Shown here one piece after another: positions 7,848-16,264 of a stretch of DNA of 64,000 nucleotides (positions are counted from its first letter, which is position 1; the number at the start of each line of letters is the position of its first letter). The DNA is from Methanolinea sp. (GTDB lineage: Archaea; Halobacteriota; Methanomicrobia; Methanomicrobiales; Methanospirillaceae), in the NCBI GenBank assembly GCA_018263335.1, contig JADFCY010000005.1, forward strand, positions 36,466-100,465. The letters are read 5' to 3'. The translations under genes and the position numbers were made by a program. The notes beneath the pieces are model-generated. The model was not told where the DNA came from. It saw only the letters and a list, made by a program, of their open reading frames with translations, and made no database searches.

Positions 7848-9692
7848 ATGAATGAGACGAATAATCTGGTATATCGCATGGGGCCGGGGTGCGACCTCGG
7901 CGACGTGGAAGTCGGGAAGACATATATAGGCCGCGTCCAGGGGTTTGCAAATTTCGGCACGTTTGTGCAGTTAAATGACCGCGTCAAGGGCCTGGTGCAC
8001 AAGAGCAATGCACGCACCACCCACCGGGAACGCGAGAGCATCCTCGTCAGGGTGATCAACATCAGGAGCAACGGGAATATCGACCTCGAGGAGGTCACTA
8101 TCCCCGTGTATACCGTGGAGATGGTGGAGAAGAAGTCGACTGCAGTCCGCCTCTCGGAACTCGGGGGGAAAGTGGGACGGACGGTCCGCATCGAGGGGGA
8201 GATCGCGCAGATCAAGCAGACCAGCGGCCCGACCATCTTTACGATCGTCGACGATTCCGGGACCGAGAACGCCGCAGCATTCGTTGAGGCGGGTGTCCGC
8301 GCATATCCCGAAGCGGAACTCGGTGACATGGTAAGGATCGTAGGCGAGGTGATGATGCGCCAGAACCAGCTCCAGATCGAGGTGGAGAACCTCTCGATTC
8401 TTGCGGGCGAGGAGGCCGAGGCCGTCAGGGACCGGATCGACAAGGCCCTCGAGGCGCGTGCAGAGCCGCCCGAGATACCGTTCCTCGTACAGTCGGAGGT
8501 CCTGGAAAAACTCAAGCCAGAGATGCGCAAAGTTGCAAAAATCATCAGGAAAGCAATATTTTCCGCCCAGCCCATCCTCCTCCGGCACCATGCGGACGCA
8601 GATGGGATCTGCTCGGGGGTTGCCATCGAGCAGGCAATCGTCTCTCTCATCCGCGAGTCCGGCGGCGACTTTGACGCAGATTACTTCCTCTTCAAGAGGG
8701 CGCCCTCGAAAGCCCCCTTCTATGAAATCGAAGACATCACAAGGGACCTTGACTTCGCGACAAAGGACCATATCCGTTACGGGCAGAAGATGCCGCTCGT
8801 AATCCTCACCGACAACGGTTCCACCGAAGAAGACCTCCCGTCCATGAAGATCGCACAGGTGTATGATCTCCCAATCGTCGTGATCGATCACCACCATCCC
8901 GACGCGATCGTGGACCAGTTCCTCGCCGGGCACGTGAACCCCTACCACGTGGGCGGAGATTTCGGGATCACCGCCGGGATGCTCGGAACCGAGGTGGCCC
9001 GGCTGATTAACCCGTCGGTCGAGAACCTCGTCCGGCACCTCCCCGCAGTGGCGGCGGTCGGCGACCGGAGCGAAGCCCCGGAGAGGGCCCGCTACCTCGC
9101 GCTCGTCAAGGAGACGTATTCTGAGCAGGACTGCAAGGACATCGCGCTCGCGCTCGATTACCAGCAGTTCTGGCTGCGGTTCAACGACGGACGGGAGCTG
9201 GTAAAGGACCTCCTGAACCTTGCCGGTGACTCCGGGCGACACAGGAGACTCGTGGCCCTCCAGGTGGAGGGTGCGAACCTTGCCATCCAGGACCAGATGA
9301 GCGCCTGCATGCCGCACGTCGTGCACAGGACGCTTCCCAACGGCGCCGAGCTCTTCCTCCTTGACGTGGAGATCCATGCCCATAAGTTCACCTTCCCACC
9401 CCCGGGCAAGACGTCCGGGGAGGTGCACGACCGCCTCTGCCAGCAGCATGCGGGATCGCCGGTCGTCACAATCGGGTTTGGCCCCGACTTTGCCGTGCTC
9501 CGTTCACGCGGGGTGATGATGAACATCCCGAAGATGGTAAGGGAGCTCCGGGACGAGATCCCCGGAGGCGGCATCTCGGGAGGCGGGCACCTCGTGGTCG
9601 GCAGCATCAAGTTCGTCGAAGGGATGCGTGAAGAGGTCTTGAAGGGCCTCATTGACAAGATCTCCATTGTACGGGCCGGGATGCCCGCGTGA
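7848..9692 (+). CDS. Archaeal RecJ-like DHH exonuclease with S1 and OB domains
   Basis: The 614-residue protein starts with an S1 RNA-binding domain (VGKTYIGRVQGFANFGTFVQ), followed by an OB-fold (VRIEGEIAQI...FTIVDDSG). The DHH phosphoesterase core follows, with motifs DADGICSG, DNGSTEED and IDHHHPD, and the protein ends in a DHHA1-type glycine-rich motif GGGISGGGH. This is the domain order of archaeal RecJ/GAN-like nucleases linked to GINS and replication. I prefer ATG 7848 (MNETNN) over the upstream TTG at 7782. It is followed by a divergent TATA region for the next small gene. Confidence 0.9.
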   Translation: MNETNNLVYRMGPGCDLGDVEVGKTYIGRVQGFANFGTFVQLNDRVKGLVHKSNARTTHRERESILVRVINIRSNGNIDLEEVTIPVYTVEMVEKKSTAVRLSELGGKVGRTVRIEGEIAQIKQTSGPTIFTIVDDSGTENAAAFVEAGVRAYPEAELGDMVRIVGEVMMRQNQLQIEVENLSILAGEEAEAVRDRIDKALEARAEPPEIPFLVQSEVLEKLKPEMRKVAKIIRKAIFSAQPILLRHHADADGICSGVAIEQAIVSLIRESGGDFDADYFLFKRAPSKAPFYEIEDITRDLDFATKDHIRYGQKMPLVILTDNGSTEEDLPSMKIAQVYDLPIVVIDHHHPDAIVDQFLAGHVNPYHVGGDFGITAGMLGTEVARLINPSVENLVRHLPAVAAVGDRSEAPERARYLALVKETYSEQDCKDIALALDYQQFWLRFNDGRELVKDLLNLAGDSGRHRRLVALQVEGANLAIQDQMSACMPHVVHRTLPNGAELFLLDVEIHAHKFTFPPPGKTSGEVHDRLCQQHAGSPVVTIGFGPDFAVLRSRGVMMNIPKMVRELRDEIPGGGISGGGHLVVGSIKFVEGMREEVLKGLIDKISIVRAGMPA

Positions 9693-9822
9693 CCCCCACC
9701 TGTTCTCTTATTTCCACCGCCGGTCATCTTTCCCTCAGGTAAGTGTCGAGAATCCCTTTAGATAAAGCCGAATTCGGCGAAAAGTTCGAGTATAAACTCT
9801 TTCTGGATGCCATGACGAACAG

Positions 9823-9836
9823 ATATATATTTATAG
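9823..9836 (+). promoter_or_regulatory. TATA box of the DUF7123-like gene
   Basis: ATATATATTTATAG lies 42 bases before the GTG start at 9878. It is the longest AT run in this region. Transcription would start near 9855 and leave a short leader containing the Shine-Dalgarno GAGGTGAT. This supports the downstream GTG rather than the track start at 9743, which lies upstream of the promoter. Confidence 0.65.
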
Positions 9837-9877
9837 ATGCATATGTGTACCATTCTCTCACGGCTGAGGTGATACTC

Positions 9878-10129
9878 GTGAACGCATCACGAAATATCCG
9901 CGATAAGTATAATGAGACTCAGACCCGGATTGTCCAGTACCTCAAGGGAGGTCTCGAGAAGGGGAAGCACTACTTCAAGTCCAAATACATAGCAAAGGAA
10001 CTGGGCCTCTCCCCGAAAGAGGTGGGGACCAACATGGCCATCCTCTCCGAGATCTGCCACGACCTGGCAATTATCAAGTGGAGCTATTCAAACAGCACCA
10101 CCTGGATGGTGACATCCAAGGCGGTGTGA
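9878..10129 (+). CDS. Small helix-turn-helix protein, DUF7123-like
   Basis: The preferred product has 83 residues. It has one winged-helix-like block (GKHYFKSKYIAKELGLSPKEVGTNMAIL) followed by a short beta stretch ending TTWMVTSK. It resembles small archaeal DUF7123-type proteins, which are presumed DNA-binding. I choose GTG 9878 because GAGGTGAT ends five bases before it and a TATA box precedes it. The longer track ORF would begin upstream of that promoter. The next small gene follows after 31 bases. Confidence 0.75.
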   Translation: MNASRNIRDKYNETQTRIVQYLKGGLEKGKHYFKSKYIAKELGLSPKEVGTNMAILSEICHDLAIIKWSYSNSTTWMVTSKAV

Positions 10130-10160
10130 GGGGGATCTCGATCCCCAAAACCCTTTCCTT

Positions 10161-10349
10161 ATGAAGAAGATTGCAGAGTTTGAGTCGGTCATCGAGTTCG
10201 TGGCCGTCATCAACGATGAGAAGGACTGCCTCATGTCCCAGGACAAGACGCAGGACCAGCCCGGCTCCATGTGGTTCAACATCGACGTGCCCAAGGGGCA
10301 TGGGATTGTGGCCGGGGACCGGGTGAAAGTGACCATCGAGAAGATCTGA
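10161..10349 (+). CDS. Small conserved acidic protein, function unknown
   Basis: A 62-residue ORF begins MKKIAEFESVIEFVAVIND and ends GDRVKVTIEKI. The end looks like a small beta-rich fold with a possible ligand or partner surface. Codon use matches its neighbours, and it follows the DUF7123-like gene closely on the same strand. I do not recognise its family. Conservation among Methanomicrobiales would be the decisive test. It converges on the stomatin-like gene. Confidence 0.6.
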   Translation: MKKIAEFESVIEFVAVINDEKDCLMSQDKTQDQPGSMWFNIDVPKGHGIVAGDRVKVTIEKI

Positions 10350-10363
10350 CGCCGCCGATTCGT

Positions 10364-10400
10364 GCACGAAGGATCTTTTCGTCCTTTTGTGAAGAGTATT
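10364..10400. terminator. Putative bidirectional terminator between convergent genes
   Basis: The inverted repeat GAAGGA (10368-10373) and TCCTTTTG (from 10382) is followed by TTTTTAAAAAG. It lies between the convergent small gene and the stomatin-like gene and could end transcription from both sides. The evidence is positional only. Confidence 0.4.
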
Positions 10401-10444
10401 TTTAAAAAGAAAAGAAGAAGCGCGGGGAGAACCGGGGAGCGCGG

Positions 10445-11563
10445 TTACCCCTGGTCCTCCTGCCCGATGGACTCCTCGATATCCTCCACAAGTTCGGATC
10501 CCGTCTTCTTCCTGCCCTTGCTGATATCCTTCAGTTCCTCGACGGTCACCTCCGTCTTGATGGCTTTGTCCATCTCTTTTAGGATCTCTTTTACCTCGTC
10601 TGCGGTTGGAATTGTGCCAAGGATGGCGCTGTCCGGGACCCCGGTCGCCGCAGGCTCCTCGGGTACCTCGTCTGTCGCCCCGATGAACCGGGCCGCCTGC
10701 TTCATGAGGCTTGAGACCTCGAAGGGGAAGATGATCTTCGTGGCCTGGCCGTTTGCCATCTCCTTGAGCGCGTCAAGCGAAAGGACCGTGATCGCCCTCC
10801 TGTCCAGGGGCTGGGACCCGACCGAGAGGATGCGAAGTGACTGCGCCTGGCCCTGCGACTGGAGGATACGGGAGATCCGCTCTCCCTCGGCGCGGAGCAC
10901 CTTGCTCTGCCGGTCACCTTCTGCTTCAAGGATCATGCTCCGCTTCGTTCCCTCCGCCTTCAGGATGGCGGAACGCTTCTCCCCGTCCGCACGGAGGATC
11001 GCGGCCCGGCGGGCACGCTCGGCGGCGGTCTGCTCGGTCATTGCCTGCTTGACCGCGCCGACAGGGTCGACCTCCTTGATCTCCACGCGCTCCACCTTGA
11101 CCCCCCACTGGTCGGTCTCACGGTCGAGGATGTCCCGAAGCTTCGTGTTGATGATATCCCTGTTGTAGAGGATCTCGTCGAGCTCCATGTCCCCGATGAT
11201 CCCACGGAGGCTCGTCTGTGCGAGGGCGACGGTCGCCATCCGGTAGTTCGCCACCTCAAAAAACGCTTTCTCGGGGTCGATCACCCTGATGTAGACGATC
11301 GCGTCCACGTTGGTGGGGGAGTTGTCCTTGGTGATGACCTCCTGGGAGGGGACGTCCATCACCTGGGTGCGCAGGTCCATCTTGACTACGTTTGTGATCA
11401 GGGGAAAGACCCAGCGGAACCCGGGGTTCATCCTCCCGATGTACCTGCCGAGGCGGATCGCCAGGCCCTGCTCGTAGGGCTGGACGATGACCACCCCGCG
11501 GGCGAAGATGATCACGATTGCAATGATCAGGAAAATTGTTATCAGTGTCTCGATTACAGCCAT
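10445..11563 (-). CDS. SPFH/Band 7 stomatin-like membrane protein
   Basis: The 372-residue protein has one N-terminal membrane segment (residues about 5-28). An SPFH domain follows, starting IVQPYEQGLAIRLGRY and including the block VITKDNSPTNVDAIVYIRV. A coiled region with repeated EG-R-IL units (ILKAEGTKRSMILEAEGDRQ) comes next. Stomatin-like proteins scaffold membrane complexes and are usually paired with NfeD. Here the NfeD gene lies four bases upstream on the same strand, so the pair is an operon. The acidic C-terminal tail is typical. Confidence 0.93.
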   Translation of the reverse strand: MAVIETLITIFLIIAIVIIFARGVVIVQPYEQGLAIRLGRYIGRMNPGFRWVFPLITNVVKMDLRTQVMDVPSQEVITKDNSPTNVDAIVYIRVIDPEKAFFEVANYRMATVALAQTSLRGIIGDMELDEILYNRDIINTKLRDILDRETDQWGVKVERVEIKEVDPVGAVKQAMTEQTAAERARRAAILRADGEKRSAILKAEGTKRSMILEAEGDRQSKVLRAEGERISRILQSQGQAQSLRILSVGSQPLDRRAITVLSLDALKEMANGQATKIIFPFEVSSLMKQAARFIGATDEVPEEPAATGVPDSAILGTIPTADEVKEILKEMDKAIKTEVTVEELKDISKGRKKTGSELVEDIEESIGQEDQG

Positions 11564-11567
11564 AGGT

Positions 11568-12029
11568 TCATTTCACCTCTTCCACGACGATATGGACCCC
11601 TTCCGAGGCTTTTACCCTCACCCTGGCACCCGGGGGGATCTCACCTGACGCACTCCTGGCGCTCCATTCCTGGCCTGCGATGAGGACTTTGCCGGAGAGC
11701 GAGTCCTGGATGACCTTCCGGACGACCCTTCCCTCCATTCCCACCAGCGAATCGCGGCTGATGGTCGTGGGGGTCGCCTCGCCGGGGTTGATACGGCGGT
11801 AGAGCCAGATAGTGATCATCGAGACCACCACCGTTGCCACCACGCCGACCACGAGCCCCGTGGGCCCGCTGAAGATGTCGACTCCCAGGAGGAGGAGCAC
11901 CCCGAGGATTATCATCACTGTCCCCGGCACCGCGATGAAGAATCCCGGGCTCGAGGTCTCTATCACGAGGAAGAGCGCCCCGAGCACTATCAGGATCCAG
12001 CCAAAGGAGAGGTCAGCCAGCTCAACCAT
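11568..12029 (-). CDS. nfeD: NfeD-family membrane protein
   Basis: The 153-residue protein has three hydrophobic segments in the first 80 residues and a C-terminal OB-fold (LVGMEGRVVRKVIQDSLSGKVLIAG). That is the layout of short NfeD proteins, which partner stomatins. The start at ATG 12029 (MVELADLSFGW) follows the family; the longer ORF adds an unlikely, repeat-like N-terminus. It lies four bases upstream of the stomatin-like gene. Confidence 0.9.
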   Translation of the reverse strand: MVELADLSFGWILIVLGALFLVIETSSPGFFIAVPGTVMIILGVLLLLGVDIFSGPTGLVVGVVATVVVSMITIWLYRRINPGEATPTTISRDSLVGMEGRVVRKVIQDSLSGKVLIAGQEWSARSASGEIPPGARVRVKASEGVHIVVEEVK

Positions 12030-12198
12030 ACCACAGGGTATCAACGGCGGGGGAGAAAAACTCTCTCGAAGATGTGGAATAGGGAGAACGCGCAGGGGAG
12101 CACGGAGTCGCAGTCCTCGTGAGGCTGCGTGTGGAGTGGGGGGTGCGAGTGAAATTACAAAAAAATAAAAATCCCGCCGGGCAAATGAGTTGGTTACT

Positions 12199-12789
12199 AT
12201 GACCATGCCCATTTTAGAGAAGATACGCGGATTCATGTTCACTCCTTCGCTTGCGTTCCGGAAGGTGAAAGACGAGGACGCGGGGGAGAGTATCAAATAC
12301 CTGATGATCCTCGCAGTCTTTTACGCCATCATGAGTGCGCTCATGACGGCCATCGAGATCTTTACGCACCCGTTTCTCACCGGCCTCCCCGCGATTGGGG
12401 CAAGCCCGGTCGAGCCGTTCCTCTTTATCTCGTGGGTGATCGTGATCCTGGTCATCACTCTCATAATGGCGGTCTTCTTTGGGCTCTGGCTCCATGTCTG
12501 GGTATACCTTCTTGGGGGAAGGAAGGGCGTGTGGCAGACCGAAAAAAGCGTCTTTTACAACCTGACTCCTACCCTTCTCCTCGGATGGATCCCCGTGATC
12601 GGTCCCCTCGTGGGCGGGGTGTGGTCTGTGATCATCGGGGTCATCGGGGTCAAGGAACTGCACGGGATGCCCGACACCAGGGCGGCGCTCGCGGTGGTCC
12701 TCTCGATTGTGATCGCATCCGTTCTCGTCGTCCTCATCCTCGGTGCACTGCTCCTTGCAGTGGTCTCCTCACTTGTAGTGACGGTGTGA
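12199..12789 (+). CDS. Yip1-domain membrane protein
   Basis: The roughly 196-residue protein starts with a short FTPSLAFRKVKDEDAGESIKY block typical of archaeal and bacterial Yip1-domain proteins. Five or so hydrophobic segments follow. The function of prokaryotic Yip1 proteins is not settled. An AT-rich run (AAAAAAATAAAAAT near 12160) probably holds its promoter. The TTG at 12190 is an alternative start. The stop codon is followed after only three bases by the hairpin-bounded repeat. Confidence 0.75.
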   Translation: MTMPILEKIRGFMFTPSLAFRKVKDEDAGESIKYLMILAVFYAIMSALMTAIEIFTHPFLTGLPAIGASPVEPFLFISWVIVILVITLIMAVFFGLWLHVWVYLLGGRKGVWQTEKSVFYNLTPTLLLGWIPVIGPLVGGVWSVIIGVIGVKELHGMPDTRAALAVVLSIVIASVLVVLILGALLLAVVSSLVVTV

Positions 12790-12790
12790 A

Positions 12791-12996
12791 GAGCAGGAGT
12801 GCCCCCCGGGCACTCCTGCGGGGGTTGTGCGGGGGTGGTCCGGAGGGGGGTACCCCCTCCGGTCAAGGATTTACGGACACTTTCTGCCAGTTTCAACAGG
12901 CCTGTCGTCTCTCCACGGTACCTGATCCAGAGTGCCCCCCGGGCACTCCTGCGGGGGTTGTGCGGGGGTGGTCCGGAGGGGGGTACCCCCTCCGGG
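12791..12996. repeat. 133-bp repeat, one and a half copies, inverted orientation
   Basis: The unit starts with a perfect hairpin of CAGGAGTGCCC and GGGCACTCCTG arms, then GCGGGGGTTGTGCGGGGGTGG and GGTACCCCCTCCGG. It continues with the reverse complement of the GTTGAAAC...GGATCAGGTA block of the 4.2-kb array. The word AGTGCCCCCC recurs at 12798 and 12931, a period of 133. It begins three bases after the Yip1 stop codon. The rest of the gap to 13113 shows nothing recognisable. Confidence 0.88.
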
Positions 12997-13113
12997 GGAG
13001 TGTGCCGGGACAGGCCCCTATGCACCTGGTCTCTCACTTGAAAAGGCCTTTTTCCACCCGAATGTGCGGTTTCGGCATCATGCCGCAAGAGAAAAAAGAG
13101 AAGCCCGCAATCC

Positions 13114-13749
13114 TCATGCAGGCTTCACCTCGGGAATGAACGCTTTTCGAACCTGTTCCAGGCGCTCCTCCTGGAACCGGACGTTCATGCCCATGCTGCG
13201 GATCGCGAGCCCGGCCTCGTCTTCCATCTTCACCTTCTCGTCGCTTGTCTTGTAGGTGCTCTCCAGCAGCTTGAGGAGGCGCTTGTTGATATCGATACTC
13301 TTTCGAAGGCGCTTGTATTCATCGATGATCTCTTCACCCACACCGGCGTCCTTTGCCATCTGGATATCTATCTCGATCATCCTTCTCCGGTTGAGCTGGC
13401 CTTCGATTGCCTCGTACAGCTCCTTGTGGGTGATGGGTTTCATGATATAATCCTCTATGTAGATGCCGTACTCCTGCGCCTCGCTGGGAGTGAGCTGCTT
13501 TGCAGTGAGCATCATGACCGGGATATCCTTCAGTTCGGGTGAGTTCTTCAGGTTCATCAGGGTCTCCCAGCCGTCCATTGGCTCCATCATGATGTCGAGG
13601 AGGATGAGATCGGGCTTGACGGTGGAGAGCGTCTCGAGCGCCTCCTGGCCCCCGTAGGCTGCAACTGTCTGGTATCCCCCCCGCTGAAGCATCGTCACGA
13701 ATATATCGACGATGAACGGACTGTCATCGACTACCATCACTGTGAACAT
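13114..13749 (-). CDS. Response regulator with receiver domain and helical C-terminus
   Basis: The 211-residue protein starts with a CheY-like receiver (MVVDDSPFIVDIF, phospho-acceptor in LILLDIMMEPMDGWE, conserved threonine/lysine in MLTAKQ and IMKPI). A roughly 90-residue helical region follows, without a recognised output domain. It probably acts through protein contacts. The ORF in the track runs further upstream, but ATG 13749 overlaps the stop of the roadblock gene by one base (TGATG). That suggests translational coupling. Confidence 0.9.
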   Translation of the reverse strand: MFTVMVVDDSPFIVDIFVTMLQRGGYQTVAAYGGQEALETLSTVKPDLILLDIMMEPMDGWETLMNLKNSPELKDIPVMMLTAKQLTPSEAQEYGIYIEDYIMKPITHKELYEAIEGQLNRRRMIEIDIQMAKDAGVGEEIIDEYKRLRKSIDINKRLLKLLESTYKTSDEKVKMEDEAGLAIRSMGMNVRFQEERLEQVRKAFIPEVKPA

Positions 13750-14108
13750 CAGAACGACCCCCCGATCTCCCTGGCAAGACCCTCCAGCTGCGGTATTCCT
13801 GGGGCGGCAGTTCCTGCGTTCCCGATTATCGCCACGATGAGGAGTTTTTCGCCGGCACCGAGCACCATGATGGTCTTCTCCCTTATCATGATGGATACCG
13901 CATCGGGAGGTTGCAGCTTGAGAATCGCCGATGTAGACTCGGCGGAGGCAAAGAGCGTGGCACACATTGCGGCAAGCCAGGGCTCATTGAACTCACCTTC
14001 CCACGACTTGCCGAGCATGATCCCATCCCTCGAGATGAGCGCACAGTCAAGAATTCCTTCGATCCTCTTTATCCTCTCGATATACCCCTTAATCTTCTCC
14101 TTCAGCAT
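13749..14108 (-). CDS. Roadblock/LC7-family protein
   Basis: The 119-residue protein has the roadblock fold pattern: IEGILDCALISRDGIMLGKSWEG at the start and an alternating strand block KTIMVLGAGEKLLIVAIIGN near the end. Such proteins partner small GTPases or regulate kinase complexes. It is coupled to the downstream receiver protein by a one-base overlap, so a small signalling module of unknown input is likely. No GTPase gene of the Mgl type lies nearby. Confidence 0.85.
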   Translation of the reverse strand: MLKEKIKGYIERIKRIEGILDCALISRDGIMLGKSWEGEFNEPWLAAMCATLFASAESTSAILKLQPPDAVSIMIREKTIMVLGAGEKLLIVAIIGNAGTAAPGIPQLEGLAREIGGSF

Positions 14109-14444
14109 ATGACCTCACCCTTCATCATGGTCCCCTCTCTCACGGAAGTGCACACAGGTTATTCATTCTCGCTATAGATATTCCTGATCAAAGATCACTC
14201 ATGAGAAACTGGGTCGCATGAGCGCTGCCGCTCCCCCCACTCCAGGGCAATGGCACAAAAAACCCGGAAATCGCCGAGCGGCCCATCAGCGGGAAGTCCG
14301 TCCGGCGGGTGTCCGACGGGGGATGGGATATTTTATTACATATCCCTTCTATACATATTATAACCCAAAATACACAATATTTGGGTTTAAAAATTTAAAA
14401 GAACAGTCTTATGACTGTGAAATCCACATGCAAAGATCCTGCCC
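14109..14444. other. Intergenic AT-rich region upstream of tRNA-Pro with inverted repeats
   Basis: No gene is supported here. The AT-rich part 14331-14402 contains a TATA-like TTTAAAAATTTAAAAG (14386-14401) suited to the tRNA. An inverted repeat ACCCAAAAT/ATTTGGGT lies at about 14362-14385, and a hairpin ACAGTC-TTAT-GACTGT lies at 14404-14419. The last lies between the box and the mature tRNA 5' end and may be part of the precursor leader. Confidence 0.55.
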
Positions 14445-14518
14445 GGGGCCATAGGGTAGCCTGGCCATCCTAGGAGACTGGGGGTCTTCTGACCTGCGTT
14501 CAAATCGCAGTGGCCCCA
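14445..14518 (+). tRNA. tRNA-Pro (anticodon GGG), no intron
   Basis: A full cloverleaf can be drawn. The acceptor stem is GGGGCCA with TGGCCCC, and the D stem is GGGT with ATCC. The anticodon stem GGAGA/TCTTC carries the loop CTGGGGG, giving anticodon GGG. The T arm is CTGCG-TTCAAAT-CGCAG, with discriminator base A at 14518. As in many archaeal tRNA-Pro genes, two bases sit between the D and anticodon stems. CCA is not encoded. The DUF89 gene follows on the same strand. Confidence 0.93.
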
Positions 14519-14544
14519 TTCATTATCATTCTGCAGAAATAGCC

Positions 14545-15402
14545 ATGAAATTTGACGACCGCTGTTTTGACTGCCTTCTCTCCCGCGTATCCCTGGAATG
14601 CAGCCTCTGTGGCGCGGGGGAGGAACGATCCGCAGAGATCAGGGAAGAGTGCGCCCGGCTCCTTCTTGACCTGCGCACCCGGCCGCTTTCGCATCCACAG
14701 ATAGCGAGTGCGATGCATCGCCTCGCATATTCCCGGCTCGGGACAGGCGACCCGTTCAGGAGGCTAAAAGAGGAGAGCACCGCCCAGGCCCTCGAGGTAT
14801 GCAGGACCGTCCGGCCACGCATCAGGAGTTTTCGCGACCATGTCCTCGCGAGCGTGATCGGAAATACGTTTGACTATGGCGTCAAGTCCCATACCGTGAA
14901 CGCCAATTTTTCACAGTATTTCGAGGAGGAGTTCCAACTTGGCCTTGCCATCGACGACTGCGACCGGATCCTTCCCCTGGCGTCAGATATTGTGTACTTC
15001 ACCGACAACTGCGGGGAGATCGTCTTTGACCGGCTGCTGCTTGAGTTTCTCCACAGGTGTGGAGCAAAGGTCACGCTGGCAGTCCGCGAGGAGCCCATCC
15101 TGAATGACGCCACGCGCGAGGAAGCCCTCGCACTGCACATGGACCGCTTCGCAGATGTGATCACCCATACCGGCTGCGGCTGCGAGCTTGGTGTGCGCCT
15201 CGACTGCATGCCGGATCCACTCCGGTGTGCGATGGAGACCTGCACGCTGGTAATCTCGAAGGGCATGGCCAACTACGAGTCTCTCTCGGAGTACCACGAC
15301 CTCCCGCCCGTCGCATACCTCATGGCCGTGAAGTGCGAGCCCATCGCTGACGAAGTGGGAGTTCCCAGGGGGAGCAAGGTCGCGATGCTGCGGTTCCAGT
15401 GA
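14545..15402 (+). CDS. DUF89/ARMT1-like damage-control phosphatase family protein
   Basis: The 285-residue protein has an N-terminal Cys pair (CFDC) and the family core IGNTFDYGVKS and IVYFTDNCGEIVFDRLLL, whose Asp and Asn residues bind metal. VISKGMANYESLSE follows near the end. DUF89 proteins are metal-dependent phosphatases that clear damaged phospho-metabolites. The exact substrate is unknown. The start ATG 14545 lies 26 bases after the tRNA, so tRNA and gene may share a transcript. Confidence 0.88.
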   Translation: MKFDDRCFDCLLSRVSLECSLCGAGEERSAEIREECARLLLDLRTRPLSHPQIASAMHRLAYSRLGTGDPFRRLKEESTAQALEVCRTVRPRIRSFRDHVLASVIGNTFDYGVKSHTVNANFSQYFEEEFQLGLAIDDCDRILPLASDIVYFTDNCGEIVFDRLLLEFLHRCGAKVTLAVREEPILNDATREEALALHMDRFADVITHTGCGCELGVRLDCMPDPLRCAMETCTLVISKGMANYESLSEYHDLPPVAYLMAVKCEPIADEVGVPRGSKVAMLRFQ

Positions 15403-15419
15403 ATGGCACTTCCTGCACC

Positions 15420-15617
15420 CCCCGCAGGAGTGCCCGGTGGGCAATTTGGATCAGGTATAGTGAGGAGACGACAGGTCTGTTGGACCTGGAAGAAAGTGTC
15501 CGTAAATCTGAGACCGGCGGGGGTACCCCCCTCCGGACCACCCCCGCACAACCCCCGCAGGAGTGCCCGGTGGGCACTCCTGCTCCCCGCAGTTGCGGCT
15601 ATTGCCCCAACGGCTCC
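15420..15617. repeat. 133-bp repeat copy plus stop-codon hairpin between convergent genes
   Basis: One full unit is bounded by hairpins GCAGGAGTGCCC/GGGCA at 15424 and again at 15557-15583, a period of 133. The orientation is that of the 4.2-kb array. A second, imperfect hairpin follows at about 15590-15616 (GCAGTTGCGGC/GCCCCAACGGC), and its loop contains the TfuA stop codon. The repeat lies between the convergent DUF89 and tfuA genes. Confidence 0.85.
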
Positions 15618-16264
15618 CTCGAAATCTCCCTCGTCCTCCGGAGGGCCTCCAGCGCGTCCTCCCTCTTCTGGTCTACTGCGTGGGAGCGGGCGAAATCGAG
15701 GAACGACCGCAAGGCCGCAGGAGATACCGAGCCTTCCGCCCGCTCGCAGATGTGGGGGTAGGTCCGGTCCGGGAAGTAGAGAGCGCGGGCGGTGGAGAGG
15801 AGCGCTGCGGCGTCGCCAGAGGTGAGGATGCCCTCCTCCCTTGCCTTCCTGAGGGTGCAGCGGATGTTGATGAGAGGCTCGGAGAGGGGCGCGTAGTCCG
15901 ACGGGTCGTAGACGAGTGCGACCTCGTCGTCTGAAACAAGGACCCCGTCCCGGTACAAGCGGTAAATGAGCCCCACCCCCTCCATGCCGAGTGTGTCGAG
16001 TTCCGCAGCGCGGAGCGCCCCCATGCTGGAGGCACCGATCACCCGGATGCCGGACTTGAGCGCCGCAAGGATCTCGCGGTGGCCGACGGCACTCTCCTGG
16101 AAGAAGACCCCGTCAATGAGGGTAATGATGCGAGCGCCGTCCTCCGCAGCAGCAGTCAGGTCGCCCCGTGCCGCGGGGGGGAGAATATACTCCTCCGGGA
16201 GGATCGTCCGCGCGACCTCCCGCTCACAGCTTGGGCCCAGGTATACTGCGATTGCGCGCGGCAT
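15599..16264 (-). CDS. tfuA: TfuA-domain protein, partner of YcaO in thioamidation
   Basis: The 221-residue protein has the TfuA core IITLIDGVFFQESAVGHREIL and VIGASSMGALRAAEL. In methanogens TfuA acts with YcaO to convert a glycine of McrA to thioglycine, perhaps by delivering sulfide. It overlaps ycaO by 41 bases on the same strand. I start it at ATG 16264 ([10 protein letters not shown]). The last codons (EPLGQ stop) lie in a repeat-family hairpin, so its C-terminus may have been shaped by that element. Confidence 0.92.
   Translation of the reverse strand: MPRAIAVYLGPSCEREVARTILPEEYILPPAARGDLTAAAEDGARIITLIDGVFFQESAVGHREILAALKSGIRVIGASSMGALRAAELDTLGMEGVGLIYRLYRDGVLVSDDEVALVYDPSDYAPLSEPLINIRCTLRKAREEGILTSGDAAALLSTARALYFPDRTYPHICERAEGSVSPAALRSFLDFARSHAVDQKREDALEALRRTREISREPLGQ

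Noticed and set aside
7971-9449. 492-codon minus-strand ORF opposite the DHH nuclease gene
   Set aside because: Shadow frame of the S1-OB-DHH gene; no family pattern.
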